Shown here in pieces: positions 1 through 6,223 of a DNA stretch of 11,064 bases; the stretch's first letter is position 1; each line of letters starts with the position of its first letter. Made by a program: the position numbers and the translations under genes. The notes beneath the pieces were generated by a model. That model was not told the DNA's origin. It did not search any database and was given only the letters and a program-made list of their open reading frames with translations. The DNA is from Anaerolineales bacterium (GTDB lineage: Bacteria; Chloroflexota; Anaerolineae; Anaerolineales; Villigracilaceae): contig JANWWB010000135.1 of assembly GCA_025056515.1 (NCBI GenBank), positions 1-11,064 of the forward strand. The letters are read 5' to 3'.

Positions 1-131
1 GGTACATCTCCCACAGCGGTGTGGATTTCTATCCGTCCGGCTGAAGCCGTGGTCGGCGTATGCCCGCGAGTCAGGGCATTGAAGAGAGTCGTCTTGCCTG
101 ATTGAGGGAAACCGATGATTCCAAGTTTCAT
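1..131 (-). CDS. ychF: YchF/OLA1-family P-loop GTPase/ATPase, N-terminal fragment
   Basis: Reading the minus strand from the ATG at 131-129 gives 43 residues before the window edge, so only the N-terminus is present. The opening 'MKLGIIGFPQSGKTTLFNAL' is the G1/Walker A region of the Obg-related YchF family, which are translation-associated ATPases/GTPases that bind ribosomes. Canonical YchF has a GLPNVGKS-type loop, whereas here the loop is GFPQSGKT (residues 7-14). I associate that variant with YchF-like proteins of Chloroflexota and other deep-branching bacteria (recalled, not searched). A weak AGG lies about 6 bases upstream of the start. The gene is divergent from the tRNA at 170, and the roughly 38-base gap must hold both promoters. 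The start is clear; the subfamily is less so, because switch regions and the C-terminal TGS-like domain lie outside the window. Confidence 0.78.
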   Translation of the reverse strand, partial: MKLGIIGFPQSGKTTLFNALTRGHTPTTASAGRIEIHTAVGDV

Positions 132-155
132 AGTTGCCTACATTTGTGGTAAAAT
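127..155 (+). promoter_or_regulatory. Putative promoter of tRNA-Leu
   Basis: A TAAAAT hexamer at 150-155 resembles a sigma-70 -10 box. A TTCATA at 127-132, 17 bases upstream, is a fair -35 match (4 of 6). Transcription would begin near 162, just before the tRNA 5' end at 170. The -35 overlaps the first codon of the divergent ychF. This is consensus matching only. Confidence 0.4.
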
Positions 156-169
156 AAAAATTCGAAAAG

Positions 170-254
170 GCCGAAGTGGCGGAACTGGCAGACGCGCGCG
201 ACTCAAAATCGCGAGGGCTTAGCGCCCGTGTGGGTTCGACTCCCACCTTCGGCA
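170..254 (+). tRNA. tRNA-Leu (anticodon CAA)
   Basis: The 85-base sequence folds as a class II tRNA. The acceptor stem GCCGAAG (170-176) pairs perfectly with CTTCGGC (247-253), and the discriminator base is A254. The anticodon stem CGCGA/TCGCG (197-201/209-213) encloses the loop CTCAAAA, placing the anticodon CAA at 204-206, which reads the UUG codon. A long variable arm built on GGGC/GCCC follows, then a T arm with stem GTGGG/CCCAC and a TTCGACT loop. The long variable arm, the A73 discriminator and the CAA anticodon all agree with leucine identity. The 3' CCA is not encoded (the next bases are TTA), so it must be added after transcription. The riboswitch aptamer core begins only about 20 bases downstream. 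Confidence 0.96.
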
Positions 255-272
255 TTATATCAGAGTTCCCTT

Positions 273-380
273 GGACGGGGAGTAGCGACTGCTTATGAGC
301 AGGCTGGGCAATCGTCAGGACGGAGAGACCTTCTCCCGGTTGCCGGCACGCTGTTTGTCAAGCGTCCGCGAGACCGCCAC
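273..380 (+). ncRNA. yybP-ykoY manganese riboswitch aptamer
   Basis: The segment matches the yybP-ykoY (Rfam RF00080) Mn2+ aptamer block by block as I remember the consensus. The hallmark GGGGAGTAGC lies at 277-286. A P2 hairpin CTGCT/AGCAG (289-293/298-302) has the loop TATG and is extended by AGC/GCT. The P3 arm begins GGCAA (307-311) with partner TTGCC (340-344). It carries the conserved L3 strand TCGTCA at 312-317, an upper stem GGAGA/TCTCC (322-326/332-336) and CGG at 337-339. A P4 hairpin ACGCT/AGCGT (348-352/361-365) follows, and then the 3' hallmark GCGAGACC at 368-375. P1 forms from GACGG (274-278) and CCGCC (374-378) with one A-C mismatch. In this family Mn2+ sits between the L1 and L3 loops and docks the two arms. 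Known downstream genes are Mn2+ exporters and P-type ATPases. Confidence 0.88.
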
Positions 381-401
381 ATGACCGCGGCCTCGCTTTT
401 T
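368..401 (+). terminator. Riboswitch expression platform: intrinsic terminator
   Basis: GCGAG (368-372) pairs with CTCGC (392-396). After one A/C mismatch, CCGC (374-377) pairs with GCGG (387-390) around a 9-base loop, and five T residues follow at 397-401. The left arm reuses GCGAGACC, which is the 3' half of the aptamer core and P1. The terminator and the folded aptamer are therefore mutually exclusive. The expected logic is that without Mn2+ the terminator forms, and with Mn2+ the aptamer holds the strand and transcription continues (an ON switch). This fits the described behaviour of Mn2+ riboswitches; the direction here is inferred from the overlap. Confidence 0.8.
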
Positions 402-442
402 GTTCGTGTTTTGAGTTCGGTAAAAAAATCTACTCTCCAGAC

Positions 443-448
443 AAAGGA
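443..448 (+). promoter_or_regulatory. Ribosome binding site of the 37-aa membrane protein
   Basis: AAAGGA lies 4 bases upstream of the ATG at 453. The match to the anti-Shine-Dalgarno is good although the spacing is a little short. It is the main reason for choosing this start instead of extending the frame upstream, which would run through the riboswitch and the tRNA. Confidence 0.5.
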
Positions 449-452
449 ACCT

Positions 453-566
453 ATGAAATCCATCTTGCTTTTCCTGCTGTTTGATTTGGCCTTGCTGGTG
501 GGGTATTTCCTCGCCATGGCTTTCCACTTCTATCGCCGTATGTTTCATCGCCCCTCAAAATCTTGA
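453..566 (+). CDS. Small single-span membrane protein (37 aa), unknown function
   Basis: The frame encodes 37 residues and is too short for usual gene calling. Residues 4-25 form one strongly hydrophobic segment (start MKSILLFLLFDLALLVGYFL), interrupted by a single Asp at position 11. A basic tail follows (residues 26-37 include HFYRRMFHR and a final PSKS). The tail should stay in the cytoplasm, giving an N-out/C-in topology by the positive-inside rule. Three His and several Arg/Lys lie in the second half. The upstream frame remains open back to 228, but that part overlaps the tRNA and the Mn2+ riboswitch, so the ATG at 453 with AAAGGA is preferred. It is the first frame after the riboswitch terminator, which suggests a role in Mn2+ handling, perhaps as a regulator or accessory of a metal transporter. 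I recognise no homologue. It could also be a leader frame for glgC. Confidence 0.55.
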   Translation: MKSILLFLLFDLALLVGYFLAMAFHFYRRMFHRPSKS

Positions 567-572
567 TCTCTC

Positions 573-601
573 TGTTTTTTTGTGCTTGATCGGGATACAA
601 T
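573..601 (+). promoter_or_regulatory. Possible promoter of glgC
   Basis: TACAAT at 596-601 is a good -10 match located 38 bases before the glgC start. The corresponding -35 position (573-578, TGTTTT) is weak and there is no extended -10. glgC might therefore have its own start in addition to readthrough from the riboswitch unit. No hairpin terminator is visible between 566 and 640, although a run of T (574-581) is present. Confidence 0.35.
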
Positions 602-629
602 ACACTTAAGTCTCAAACTTGCCCGTTTC

Positions 630-634
630 GGAGG
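630..634 (+). promoter_or_regulatory. glgC: Ribosome binding site deciding the glgC start
   Basis: GGAGG at 630-634 lies 5 bases before the ATG at 640. This favours 640 over the upstream in-frame TTG at 619 (which would place the site inside the gene) and over the ATG at 649 (14 bases away). Confidence 0.75.
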
Positions 635-639
635 TGCTT

Positions 640-1893
640 ATGCCGGCGATGAACGATATTTTGGCGGTTATTCTAGGGGGTGGGCGTGGACAGCGATTGT
701 TTCCCCTAACGAAATTGCGCTCAAAACCAGCTGTGCCGATTGCTGGAAAATATCGCTTGATAGATATCCCGATTAGCAATTGCATCAATTCGGGCATCTA
801 TCGGATTGATGTGTTGACGCAGTATAATTCCCATTCCCTTCATCGCCACATCACCAATACCTATCATTTCGATGCCTTTCATCCCGGTTTTGTTGAAATC
901 CTGGCAGCTGAACAAACGCCCGAATCGGCAGATTGGTACCAAGGCACGGCAGATGCCGTCCGCAAGCAATTGTTCCAGATACGCTCGGCGCGTGCCAAGT
1001 ATGTTCTCATTCTTGCCGGCGACCATCTCTATCGCATGGACTATCGCCCCATGGCGGAATACCATTGGGAGAAAAATGCCGATATCACGATCGCCGTTCA
1101 ACCGGTGAGCGCCGAGGAAGCGCATCGCTTTGGTATTCTCAAATGCGGAGAGAACGGGCGCATTGTGGATTTCTACGAAAAACCCAAAGACCCAGCTATC
1201 CAAGCGCGCTTTATCAGTCGTCCAGGGGAGGCTCGTCCTTTCCTAGGCTCGATGGGCATCTACTTGTTCAATACTGAGGTCTTGATTGACTTGTTGACAA
1301 ACAATCCAAACTTTGATGATTTTGGCAGCGATATCATCCCCTATGCTATCCAATCGCTTTCCGTCTACGGGTATGCCTTTGATGGCTATTGGGCAGATAT
1401 CGGGACAATTCGCTCTTTCTACGAAGTTAATTTACAACTGACCACACCGGATGCACCGTTTAACTTCTATGACGCCGACCGTCCGATTTATACGCATGCT
1501 CGTTTCCTTCCCGGTTCGATTGTTGAAAACAGCGTTTTGAAGGACGTCTTACTGGCCGAAGGTTGTCGGATTCAACGAGCGGAAATTACACATTCGGTTG
1601 TCGGTGTTCGCTCGGTCATTCAGGCAGGCACGGTGATTCGCGATAGTTTTTTGATGGGGGCCGACTACTATAATACAGACAAGTCTGCCATGCCCATTGG
1701 TATTGGTCCAAATTGCTACATCGAAGGTGCCATCATTGATAAGAATGCTCGTATCGGTGCCCATGTGGTCATTCGTCCGTTCCCGCGCGGTACGGAACTC
1801 AAGGACGCCCAAGAACGATGGTATATTCAAGATGGTATTGTTGTTATCCCCAAGAACGGCACTTTACCCGATCATACACGAATAGAACCCTAA
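640..1893 (+). CDS. glgC: Glucose-1-phosphate adenylyltransferase (ADP-glucose pyrophosphorylase)
   Basis: GlgC makes ADP-glucose and pyrophosphate from ATP and glucose-1-phosphate, the committed and usually allosterically controlled step of bacterial glycogen synthesis in the cytoplasm. The 417-residue product has the normal family length. The nucleotidyltransferase domain opens with GGGRGQRLFPLT (13-24) and SKPAVPIAGKYRLIDIP. It contains WYQGTADAV (99-107), the catalytic/metal-site Asp in AGDHLYRMDY (D128) and the glucose-1-phosphate-binding Lys in FYEKPK (K181). It ends with YWADIGT (D253). From about residue 290 to the end, a left-handed beta-helix domain with irregular hexapeptide repeats (for example SVVGVRSVIQAG, IGPNCYIEGAIID, ARIGAHVVI) provides the oligomerisation and allosteric half. 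The style resembles cyanobacterial and Chloroflexota enzymes. No glgA or glgB is in the window. A small membrane-protein gene and a Mn2+ riboswitch lie upstream; whether glgC shares their transcript is open. Confidence 0.96.
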   Translation: MPAMNDILAVILGGGRGQRLFPLTKLRSKPAVPIAGKYRLIDIPISNCINSGIYRIDVLTQYNSHSLHRHITNTYHFDAFHPGFVEILAAEQTPESADWYQGTADAVRKQLFQIRSARAKYVLILAGDHLYRMDYRPMAEYHWEKNADITIAVQPVSAEEAHRFGILKCGENGRIVDFYEKPKDPAIQARFISRPGEARPFLGSMGIYLFNTEVLIDLLTNNPNFDDFGSDIIPYAIQSLSVYGYAFDGYWADIGTIRSFYEVNLQLTTPDAPFNFYDADRPIYTHARFLPGSIVENSVLKDVLLAEGCRIQRAEITHSVVGVRSVIQAGTVIRDSFLMGADYYNTDKSAMPIGIGPNCYIEGAIIDKNARIGAHVVIRPFPRGTELKDAQERWYIQDGIVVIPKNGTLPDHTRIEP

Positions 1894-1913
1894 CCAGAGG
1901 GGGGAAATTGCGC

Positions 1914-2038
1914 TACAATAACGTGACGGTCCAACCGGTGAGAAAGATTTGACCTCTGTTGGTTATACCAGCAGCCAAGCTTGGTCTTTTCTTGATCCCC
2001 TTTGGCTATGCCGGGAGTTTTGAGTTGTGGCTCACAAC
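1914..2038 (+). promoter_or_regulatory. glgC-ATPase spacer with weak promoter and symmetric elements
   Basis: The 201-base gap between glgC and the ATPase gene contains a -10-like TACAAT (1914-1919) without a good -35. It also holds a 10-base palindrome CCAAGCTTGG (1975-1984) and a perfect 6-bp hairpin GTTGTG-GCT-CACAAC (2024-2038). Either of the latter could be an operator or an RNA hairpin. No T-tract terminator for glgC is visible. I looked for a second Mn2+ riboswitch here and did not find the GGGGAGTAGC or GAGACC hallmarks. Confidence 0.25.
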
Positions 2039-2081
2039 CTTTGTAGCAACCTTTACCTTTTACCCCCCTTCGGCCCACTTT

Positions 2082-2087
2082 GGAGAG
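2082..2087 (+). promoter_or_regulatory. Ribosome binding site deciding the ATPase start
   Basis: GGAGAG ends 7 bases before the ATG at 2095. It would lie inside the frame if the upstream TTG at 2080 were used, so ATG 2095 is the preferred start. Confidence 0.65.
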
Positions 2088-2094
2088 AACTTCG

Positions 2095-5064
2095 ATGAAC
2101 CATTTCCCTGTTTTCAAGTCGGCCTCCTCTGATTTGGAGAGCAAGGATTGGCATAGCCTGTCTCTTCAAGAGGTGCTGGCACATTTACAAGTCCAAGAGA
2201 ACGGTCTCAGTAGTGAGGAAGCGGCTCGTCGCCTGACGCGTTATGGTTTGAATCAATTGGCCGAAAAGCCTCGGCCGGGTTTTTTGGCGATGCTTTGGGA
2301 TCAAATCAATAACTTTGTCGTTTGGCTGCTAATAGCCGCTTCCGTTGTTTCTGCTTTCATCGGCTGGAACGAGTATCGTCACAGCGGCGAAACGGCCGAG
2401 TTTATCGAAGCCGGAGCGATTCTGGCGATTGTCGTTCTCAATGCTACCCTGGGGATTATTCAGGAGCGTCGCGCCGAAGCGGCGCTTGCCGCTCTGAAGA
2501 AGCTGGCAGCACCCGAAGCGCATGTGCTGCGCGATGGCCGACGCGTCACGATCCCAGCGCGTGAGCTAGTCCCCGGCGATCTGGTCTTCTTGGAGGCGGG
2601 CAACTTTGTCCCGGCGGATATCCGCTTGCTCGAAGCGGTCAACTTACGCATCGAAGAAGCCTCCTTGACCGGCGAATCGCTTCCTGTCCAGAAAAATGCC
2701 GCTACGGTTCTCGACCAGAACGTTCCCCTGGGCGATCGCAAGAACACTGCCTTTATGGGCACGACCGTTTCCTACGGACGTGGACGCGGTGTGGTCGTGG
2801 CGACCGGGATGCGCACCCAACTTGGTCTAATCGCTGATATGCTTCAATCGGTTGAAGAGGAGGAAACACCCCTCCAGCGCCGTCTTGACCAGTTAGGCCG
2901 CATGCTCTCCATCGGTGCACTCATCTTGGTTGCGGTTGTCTTCTTGGTAGCGCTTATCAACTACACCGATATTCGGTTGCTTTTGAGCACCCCCTTGGAA
3001 TATTTCAAAACCTCAGCAAAAGAGATTACAGACATTTTTATTATCGCCATAAGCCTGGCCATTGCCGCTGTGCCAGAGGGTTTACCGGCGGTCGTGACCA
3101 TCAGCCTGGCGCTCGGTATGGCTGAGATGGTCAAACGTCATGCTCTCATACGGAAACTCTCTTCTGTGGAGACGCTTGGTTCCGCTACCGTTATCTGTTC
3201 GGATAAAACCGGCACGCTTACCCAAAACGAGATGACCGTCACCCGCCTTTGGGCAGATGGGCAATTCGTTCATGTAACCGGGACCGGCTACGCCCCTATC
3301 GGTGACTTTCAGATAGAAGGCAAGACCATTAACATCAAAGAATATCCGGCGGTTCTGACTGCTCTGTGGATTGGCGTTCTCAATAATGATGCCCAGCTTG
3401 AAATCACGGGCGAAAAAGAAGGTGAGAAGACATACCGCATCGTCGGCGACCCAACTGAGGGTGCCCTGATTGTTGCCGCGGCTAAAGCTGGCGCCTGGGC
3501 CGGAGAAATCACTGAAGCCTATCCACGCGAAAGCGAAATCCCCTTCGATTCGGAACGCAAGCGCATGGTAACCGTGCATGACATCCGCCAACCAAAAGCC
3601 GAAGACATTTCTCCTTTCTATGATGAGAAATACCGTGGTTGGGACGTGGTGGCTGTCAAAGGCGCGCCCGACTTGGTACTCAACCTTTGTACCCATTATC
3701 AAGGCATGGATGATACACCACGTCCCTTGGATGAGACAGCTCGCCGTCGTATCTTAGAAGCCAACGATGCCATGACCCGAGACGCTTTGCGCGTTTTGGG
3801 TGTGGCCTATCGGCTGGAAAAGGATGTTCCGGATGAAAATCTCAAACCCGAAGAAGTTGAACATGACTTAGTGTTTGTGGGTCTGATCGGTATGATTGAC
3901 CCGGCGCGCGCCGAGGTGCGTCCGGCGCTTGAGAAGGCCAAGCGTGCCGGCATCCGTACCGTGATGATTACCGGTGACTATCCGAACACGGCTCGGGCAA
4001 TTGCCGAATCCATCGGCTTGCTCCGACCGACCGGCAAAGTGTTGACCGGCGCCGAGGTTGACCGGATGTCAGATGACGACCTCAAGCAAGTCATTCGAGA
4101 GACGGACGTTTTCGCTCGCGTCTCGCCAGAACATAAGATGCGCATTGTGAATGCCCTCCAGGCAAACAATGAGGTTGTAGCCATGACCGGCGACGGAGTC
4201 AATGATGCTCCGGCTATCAAACGCGCGGATATCGGCGTCGCCATGGGCATCACCGGCACGGATGTTGCCAAAGAGACAGCCGATATGGTCTTAACGGATG
4301 ATAACTATGCTAGCATTGTCGCTGCAGTTGAGCAAGGACGGATTATTTACTCAAACATCCGTAAGTTTGTGTACTTCCTGCTGTCCAGTAATGTTGCGGA
4401 AATTATGATTATCTTTCTGGCAACGCTAACCGGCCTACCTGCTCCGCTGACAGCTATTCAGCTTCTCTGGCTCAACCTGGTCACCGACGGCGCACCGGCG
4501 CTCGCCCTGGCGATGGAAAAGGGGGATCCGGACATTATGGAGCAACCGCCGCGCCCGAAGAGTGAACCGGTCATTCATGGTCCGATGCGCCTGGGCATCG
4601 TCATTCAAACGATTGCTCAAACCGGCGCCGTGCTGACGGCGTTTTGCCTGGGGTTGCTTTGGCATCTCGAAGCCGGGGCCTTCCTGCCGCAAGGTGCCAA
4701 TCCCATCCTCTATCTGCTCCAGCATGATTGGCGTGGTGTGGATGTGCAAACTGCCGAGACAATGGCGTTTGTCACCCTTTCGCTGTGCGAACTCTTCCGT
4801 GCTTACACTGTCCGCTCCGAGAAGACTTCGCTCTTCCGCATCGGCGTTTTCTCCAACCCATGGATGCAGTATGCGGTGACTCTTTCGTTCGTGCTCTTGT
4901 TCCTGGTGACCTCTGTGCCCCTCTTGCAGCCGATCTTCAACACTCACTTTCTCAGTCTACGTGAATGGTTGATTGTCTTGGGCTTGGCGCTCCTTCCAGC
5001 GGTCACCGAGGAAATTTACAAATTCTTCTTGCGTTTGGGAGACCGACGCGCGGTCAAAACGTGA
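2095..5064 (+). CDS. P2-type (SERCA-like) calcium/cation-transporting ATPase
   Basis: This is an ATP-driven cation pump of the inner membrane, 989 residues, the full length for P2A ATPases. In order it has: an N-terminal cation-ATPase domain (about 18-75); membrane helices M1-M2 (about 70-122); the actuator domain with TGES (192-195); M4 with PEGLP (327-331); the phosphorylated Asp in DKTGT (D370); the nucleotide-binding KGAPD (522-526); the hinge and P-domain motifs TGD (626-628) and TGDGVND (698-704); and helices M5-M10. Aligned by eye to SERCA, the Ca2+ ligands are kept: M4 E328, M5 N766 and E769 (SSNVAE), M6 N794, T797 and D798 (NLVTDG), and M8 E899. Both transport sites therefore look intact, unlike PMR1, PMCA or the Listeria pump, which lack site I. 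Ca2+ efflux is the most likely role. Mn2+ cannot be excluded given the riboswitch upstream and the known YoaB-type ATPases under such riboswitches. A phosphoesterase gene follows 49 bases later. Confidence 0.92.
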   Translation: MNHFPVFKSASSDLESKDWHSLSLQEVLAHLQVQENGLSSEEAARRLTRYGLNQLAEKPRPGFLAMLWDQINNFVVWLLIAASVVSAFIGWNEYRHSGETAEFIEAGAILAIVVLNATLGIIQERRAEAALAALKKLAAPEAHVLRDGRRVTIPARELVPGDLVFLEAGNFVPADIRLLEAVNLRIEEASLTGESLPVQKNAATVLDQNVPLGDRKNTAFMGTTVSYGRGRGVVVATGMRTQLGLIADMLQSVEEEETPLQRRLDQLGRMLSIGALILVAVVFLVALINYTDIRLLLSTPLEYFKTSAKEITDIFIIAISLAIAAVPEGLPAVVTISLALGMAEMVKRHALIRKLSSVETLGSATVICSDKTGTLTQNEMTVTRLWADGQFVHVTGTGYAPIGDFQIEGKTINIKEYPAVLTALWIGVLNNDAQLEITGEKEGEKTYRIVGDPTEGALIVAAAKAGAWAGEITEAYPRESEIPFDSERKRMVTVHDIRQPKAEDISPFYDEKYRGWDVVAVKGAPDLVLNLCTHYQGMDDTPRPLDETARRRILEANDAMTRDALRVLGVAYRLEKDVPDENLKPEEVEHDLVFVGLIGMIDPARAEVRPALEKAKRAGIRTVMITGDYPNTARAIAESIGLLRPTGKVLTGAEVDRMSDDDLKQVIRETDVFARVSPEHKMRIVNALQANNEVVAMTGDGVNDAPAIKRADIGVAMGITGTDVAKETADMVLTDDNYASIVAAVEQGRIIYSNIRKFVYFLLSSNVAEIMIIFLATLTGLPAPLTAIQLLWLNLVTDGAPALALAMEKGDPDIMEQPPRPKSEPVIHGPMRLGIVIQTIAQTGAVLTAFCLGLLWHLEAGAFLPQGANPILYLLQHDWRGVDVQTAETMAFVTLSLCELFRAYTVRSEKTSLFRIGVFSNPWMQYAVTLSFVLLFLVTSVPLLQPIFNTHFLSLREWLIVLGLALLPAVTEEIYKFFLRLGDRRAVKT

Positions 5065-5068
5065 TGTA

Positions 5069-5103
5069 GACAGGCCGGATTTGGTGGTCAAACCCGGCCT
5101 GTC
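5069..5103 (+). promoter_or_regulatory. Strong intergenic hairpin between ATPase and phosphoesterase genes
   Basis: The left arm 5069-5083 and right arm 5089-5103 form a 15-bp stem with a single A-C mismatch (5079/5093) and a 5-base loop GTGGT. It starts 4 bases after the ATPase stop codon. No T-tract directly follows on either strand, so it is not a standard intrinsic terminator. A role in mRNA 3'-end protection, partial attenuation or control of the next gene's initiation is inferred. Confidence 0.7.
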
Positions 5104-5113
5104 ACTTAGGTAT

Positions 5114-6223
5114 ATGCTTGCTTTTTTGCTTTTTACCCTGCCCTCCTTGCTGTATGTCACCCTGCGGCGGACTTTCTTCAGAAGTCCGGATTGGAAGTCC
5201 GCTTGGACCATCCTAGGCGGCGCAACTGTTCTGATAGGCACCTTGGACTGGGCGCTTCTGACCTTATTGTCGGTCTTACAGCTCTCGTATGGGCTGGTGG
5301 CCTCGGCCGGCTTTCTGCTGAATGTTGGGCGTATGGTCCTGGTGGCTGTTCTCATCCTCCCTCTTGCGTTGACCCACCAGTCCGTCCGCGTAGCGCTAGC
5401 CAAAGTCGGTGTCCTCTTGCAAACCACCTTGACGGGGCTGGCCTTTTACGGTCTTTATATTGAACCTTTTCAGTTAGAGGTCAGCACACTCAGCGTTTCC
5501 GGCGCCCCAATGCTGTTCCCCAACCGCTCTCTGCGCATCCTGCACTTGACGGATGTACATGTTGAGCGCATCACCATCCGCGAGCGAACCGTGCTTGCCA
5601 AGGCTGAAGCATTACGCCCCGATCTGATTCTCTTGACCGGCGATTATGTCAACATAGATTACATTGACGATCCAAAGACCCTTGCCGACACTCGCTGGCT
5701 GTTGTCCCAACTTGAAGCGCCGCTAGGAGTCTACGCCGTCCTTGGCTCGGTTGATCCTCCCGAGCTTATGGCAGCTCTCTTTCGTGAGCTGGAAAATATC
5801 CGCGTTCTTGAAAATGAGGTCGTTTCTCTTTCCCTTCCCGGTGGGAGGTTGAATCTCATCGGTGTGACCATGACACACAATATCCTCTTGGACCGGCAAA
5901 TGTTGAGCCGCGTAGCCGAATCTGCCCCTCCGGCCGATTATACGATTTTGCTCCATCACAGTCCGGATGTCGCCGAAACTGCCTCGGCTCATGGCATCGA
6001 CCTTTATTTGAGCGGGCACACGCACGGCGGACAAATTCGCCTGCCGTTCTACGGCGCGCTGGTCACATTCTCGGTTTATGGCAAGCGGTATGAGATGGGG
6101 CGTTACCAGCTTGGTGCAACCACGCTCTACGTCAGCCGCGGCATCGGCATGGAAGGTTTGCTCTTGCCTCGCATACGTTTTCTCTGCCCGCCGGAAATGA
6201 CGTTGGTGGAGTTGATCCCATAG
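5114..6223 (+). CDS. Membrane-anchored calcineurin-like metallophosphoesterase (YkuE/YaeI type)
   Basis: With the ATG at 5114 the product has 369 residues. The first half (about 1-120) holds roughly four hydrophobic helices. The C-terminal half is a calcineurin-like phosphoesterase domain of the YkuE/YaeI group, which act on phosphorylated lipids or related substrates at the membrane. Visible metal-site motifs are D147-V-H149 (LTDVH), T-G-D177, H281-H282 (LLHHSPD) and SGHTHGGQ (300-307). The motif that normally reads GNHD or GNHE is GSVD here (211-214), so the metal-bridging Asn and the neighbouring catalytic His are both replaced. The domain may have altered activity or substrate. The start is uncertain: the only Shine-Dalgarno-like bases (TAGG, 5107-5110) are 3 bases from the ATG, and in-frame GTG 5084 or TTG 5081 lie inside the hairpin. 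The frame stays open further upstream into the ATPase gene, but that part reads as out-of-frame ATPase sequence. Co-transcription with the ATPase is likely. Confidence 0.85.
   Translation: MLAFLLFTLPSLLYVTLRRTFFRSPDWKSAWTILGGATVLIGTLDWALLTLLSVLQLSYGLVASAGFLLNVGRMVLVAVLILPLALTHQSVRVALAKVGVLLQTTLTGLAFYGLYIEPFQLEVSTLSVSGAPMLFPNRSLRILHLTDVHVERITIRERTVLAKAEALRPDLILLTGDYVNIDYIDDPKTLADTRWLLSQLEAPLGVYAVLGSVDPPELMAALFRELENIRVLENEVVSLSLPGGRLNLIGVTMTHNILLDRQMLSRVAESAPPADYTILLHHSPDVAETASAHGIDLYLSGHTHGGQIRLPFYGALVTFSVYGKRYEMGRYQLGATTLYVSRGIGMEGLLLPRIRFLCPPEMTLVELIP

Noticed and set aside
228..452. Upstream extension of the small membrane-protein frame (112 codons from 228)
   Set aside because: It runs through the tRNA T arm and the whole riboswitch and terminator; the ATG at 453 has a ribosome site and a sensible membrane segment.
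721..1203. 160-codon minus-strand frame inside glgC
   Set aside because: It lies antisense to a clearly conserved enzyme and has no recognisable motif; it is a shadow of the plus-strand codon pattern.
1894..2094. Second Mn2+ or other riboswitch before the ATPase gene
   Set aside because: The gap contains small symmetric elements but none of the conserved yybP-ykoY blocks, and no other riboswitch class is recognisable.
3082..3702. 206-codon minus-strand frame inside the ATPase gene
   Set aside because: It lies antisense to the conserved P and N domains and has no family-like features.
5104..5130. T-rich stretch after the 5069-5103 hairpin as an intrinsic terminator
   Set aside because: The T run starts about 20 bases after the stem and is already inside the phosphoesterase coding sequence, too far for intrinsic termination.
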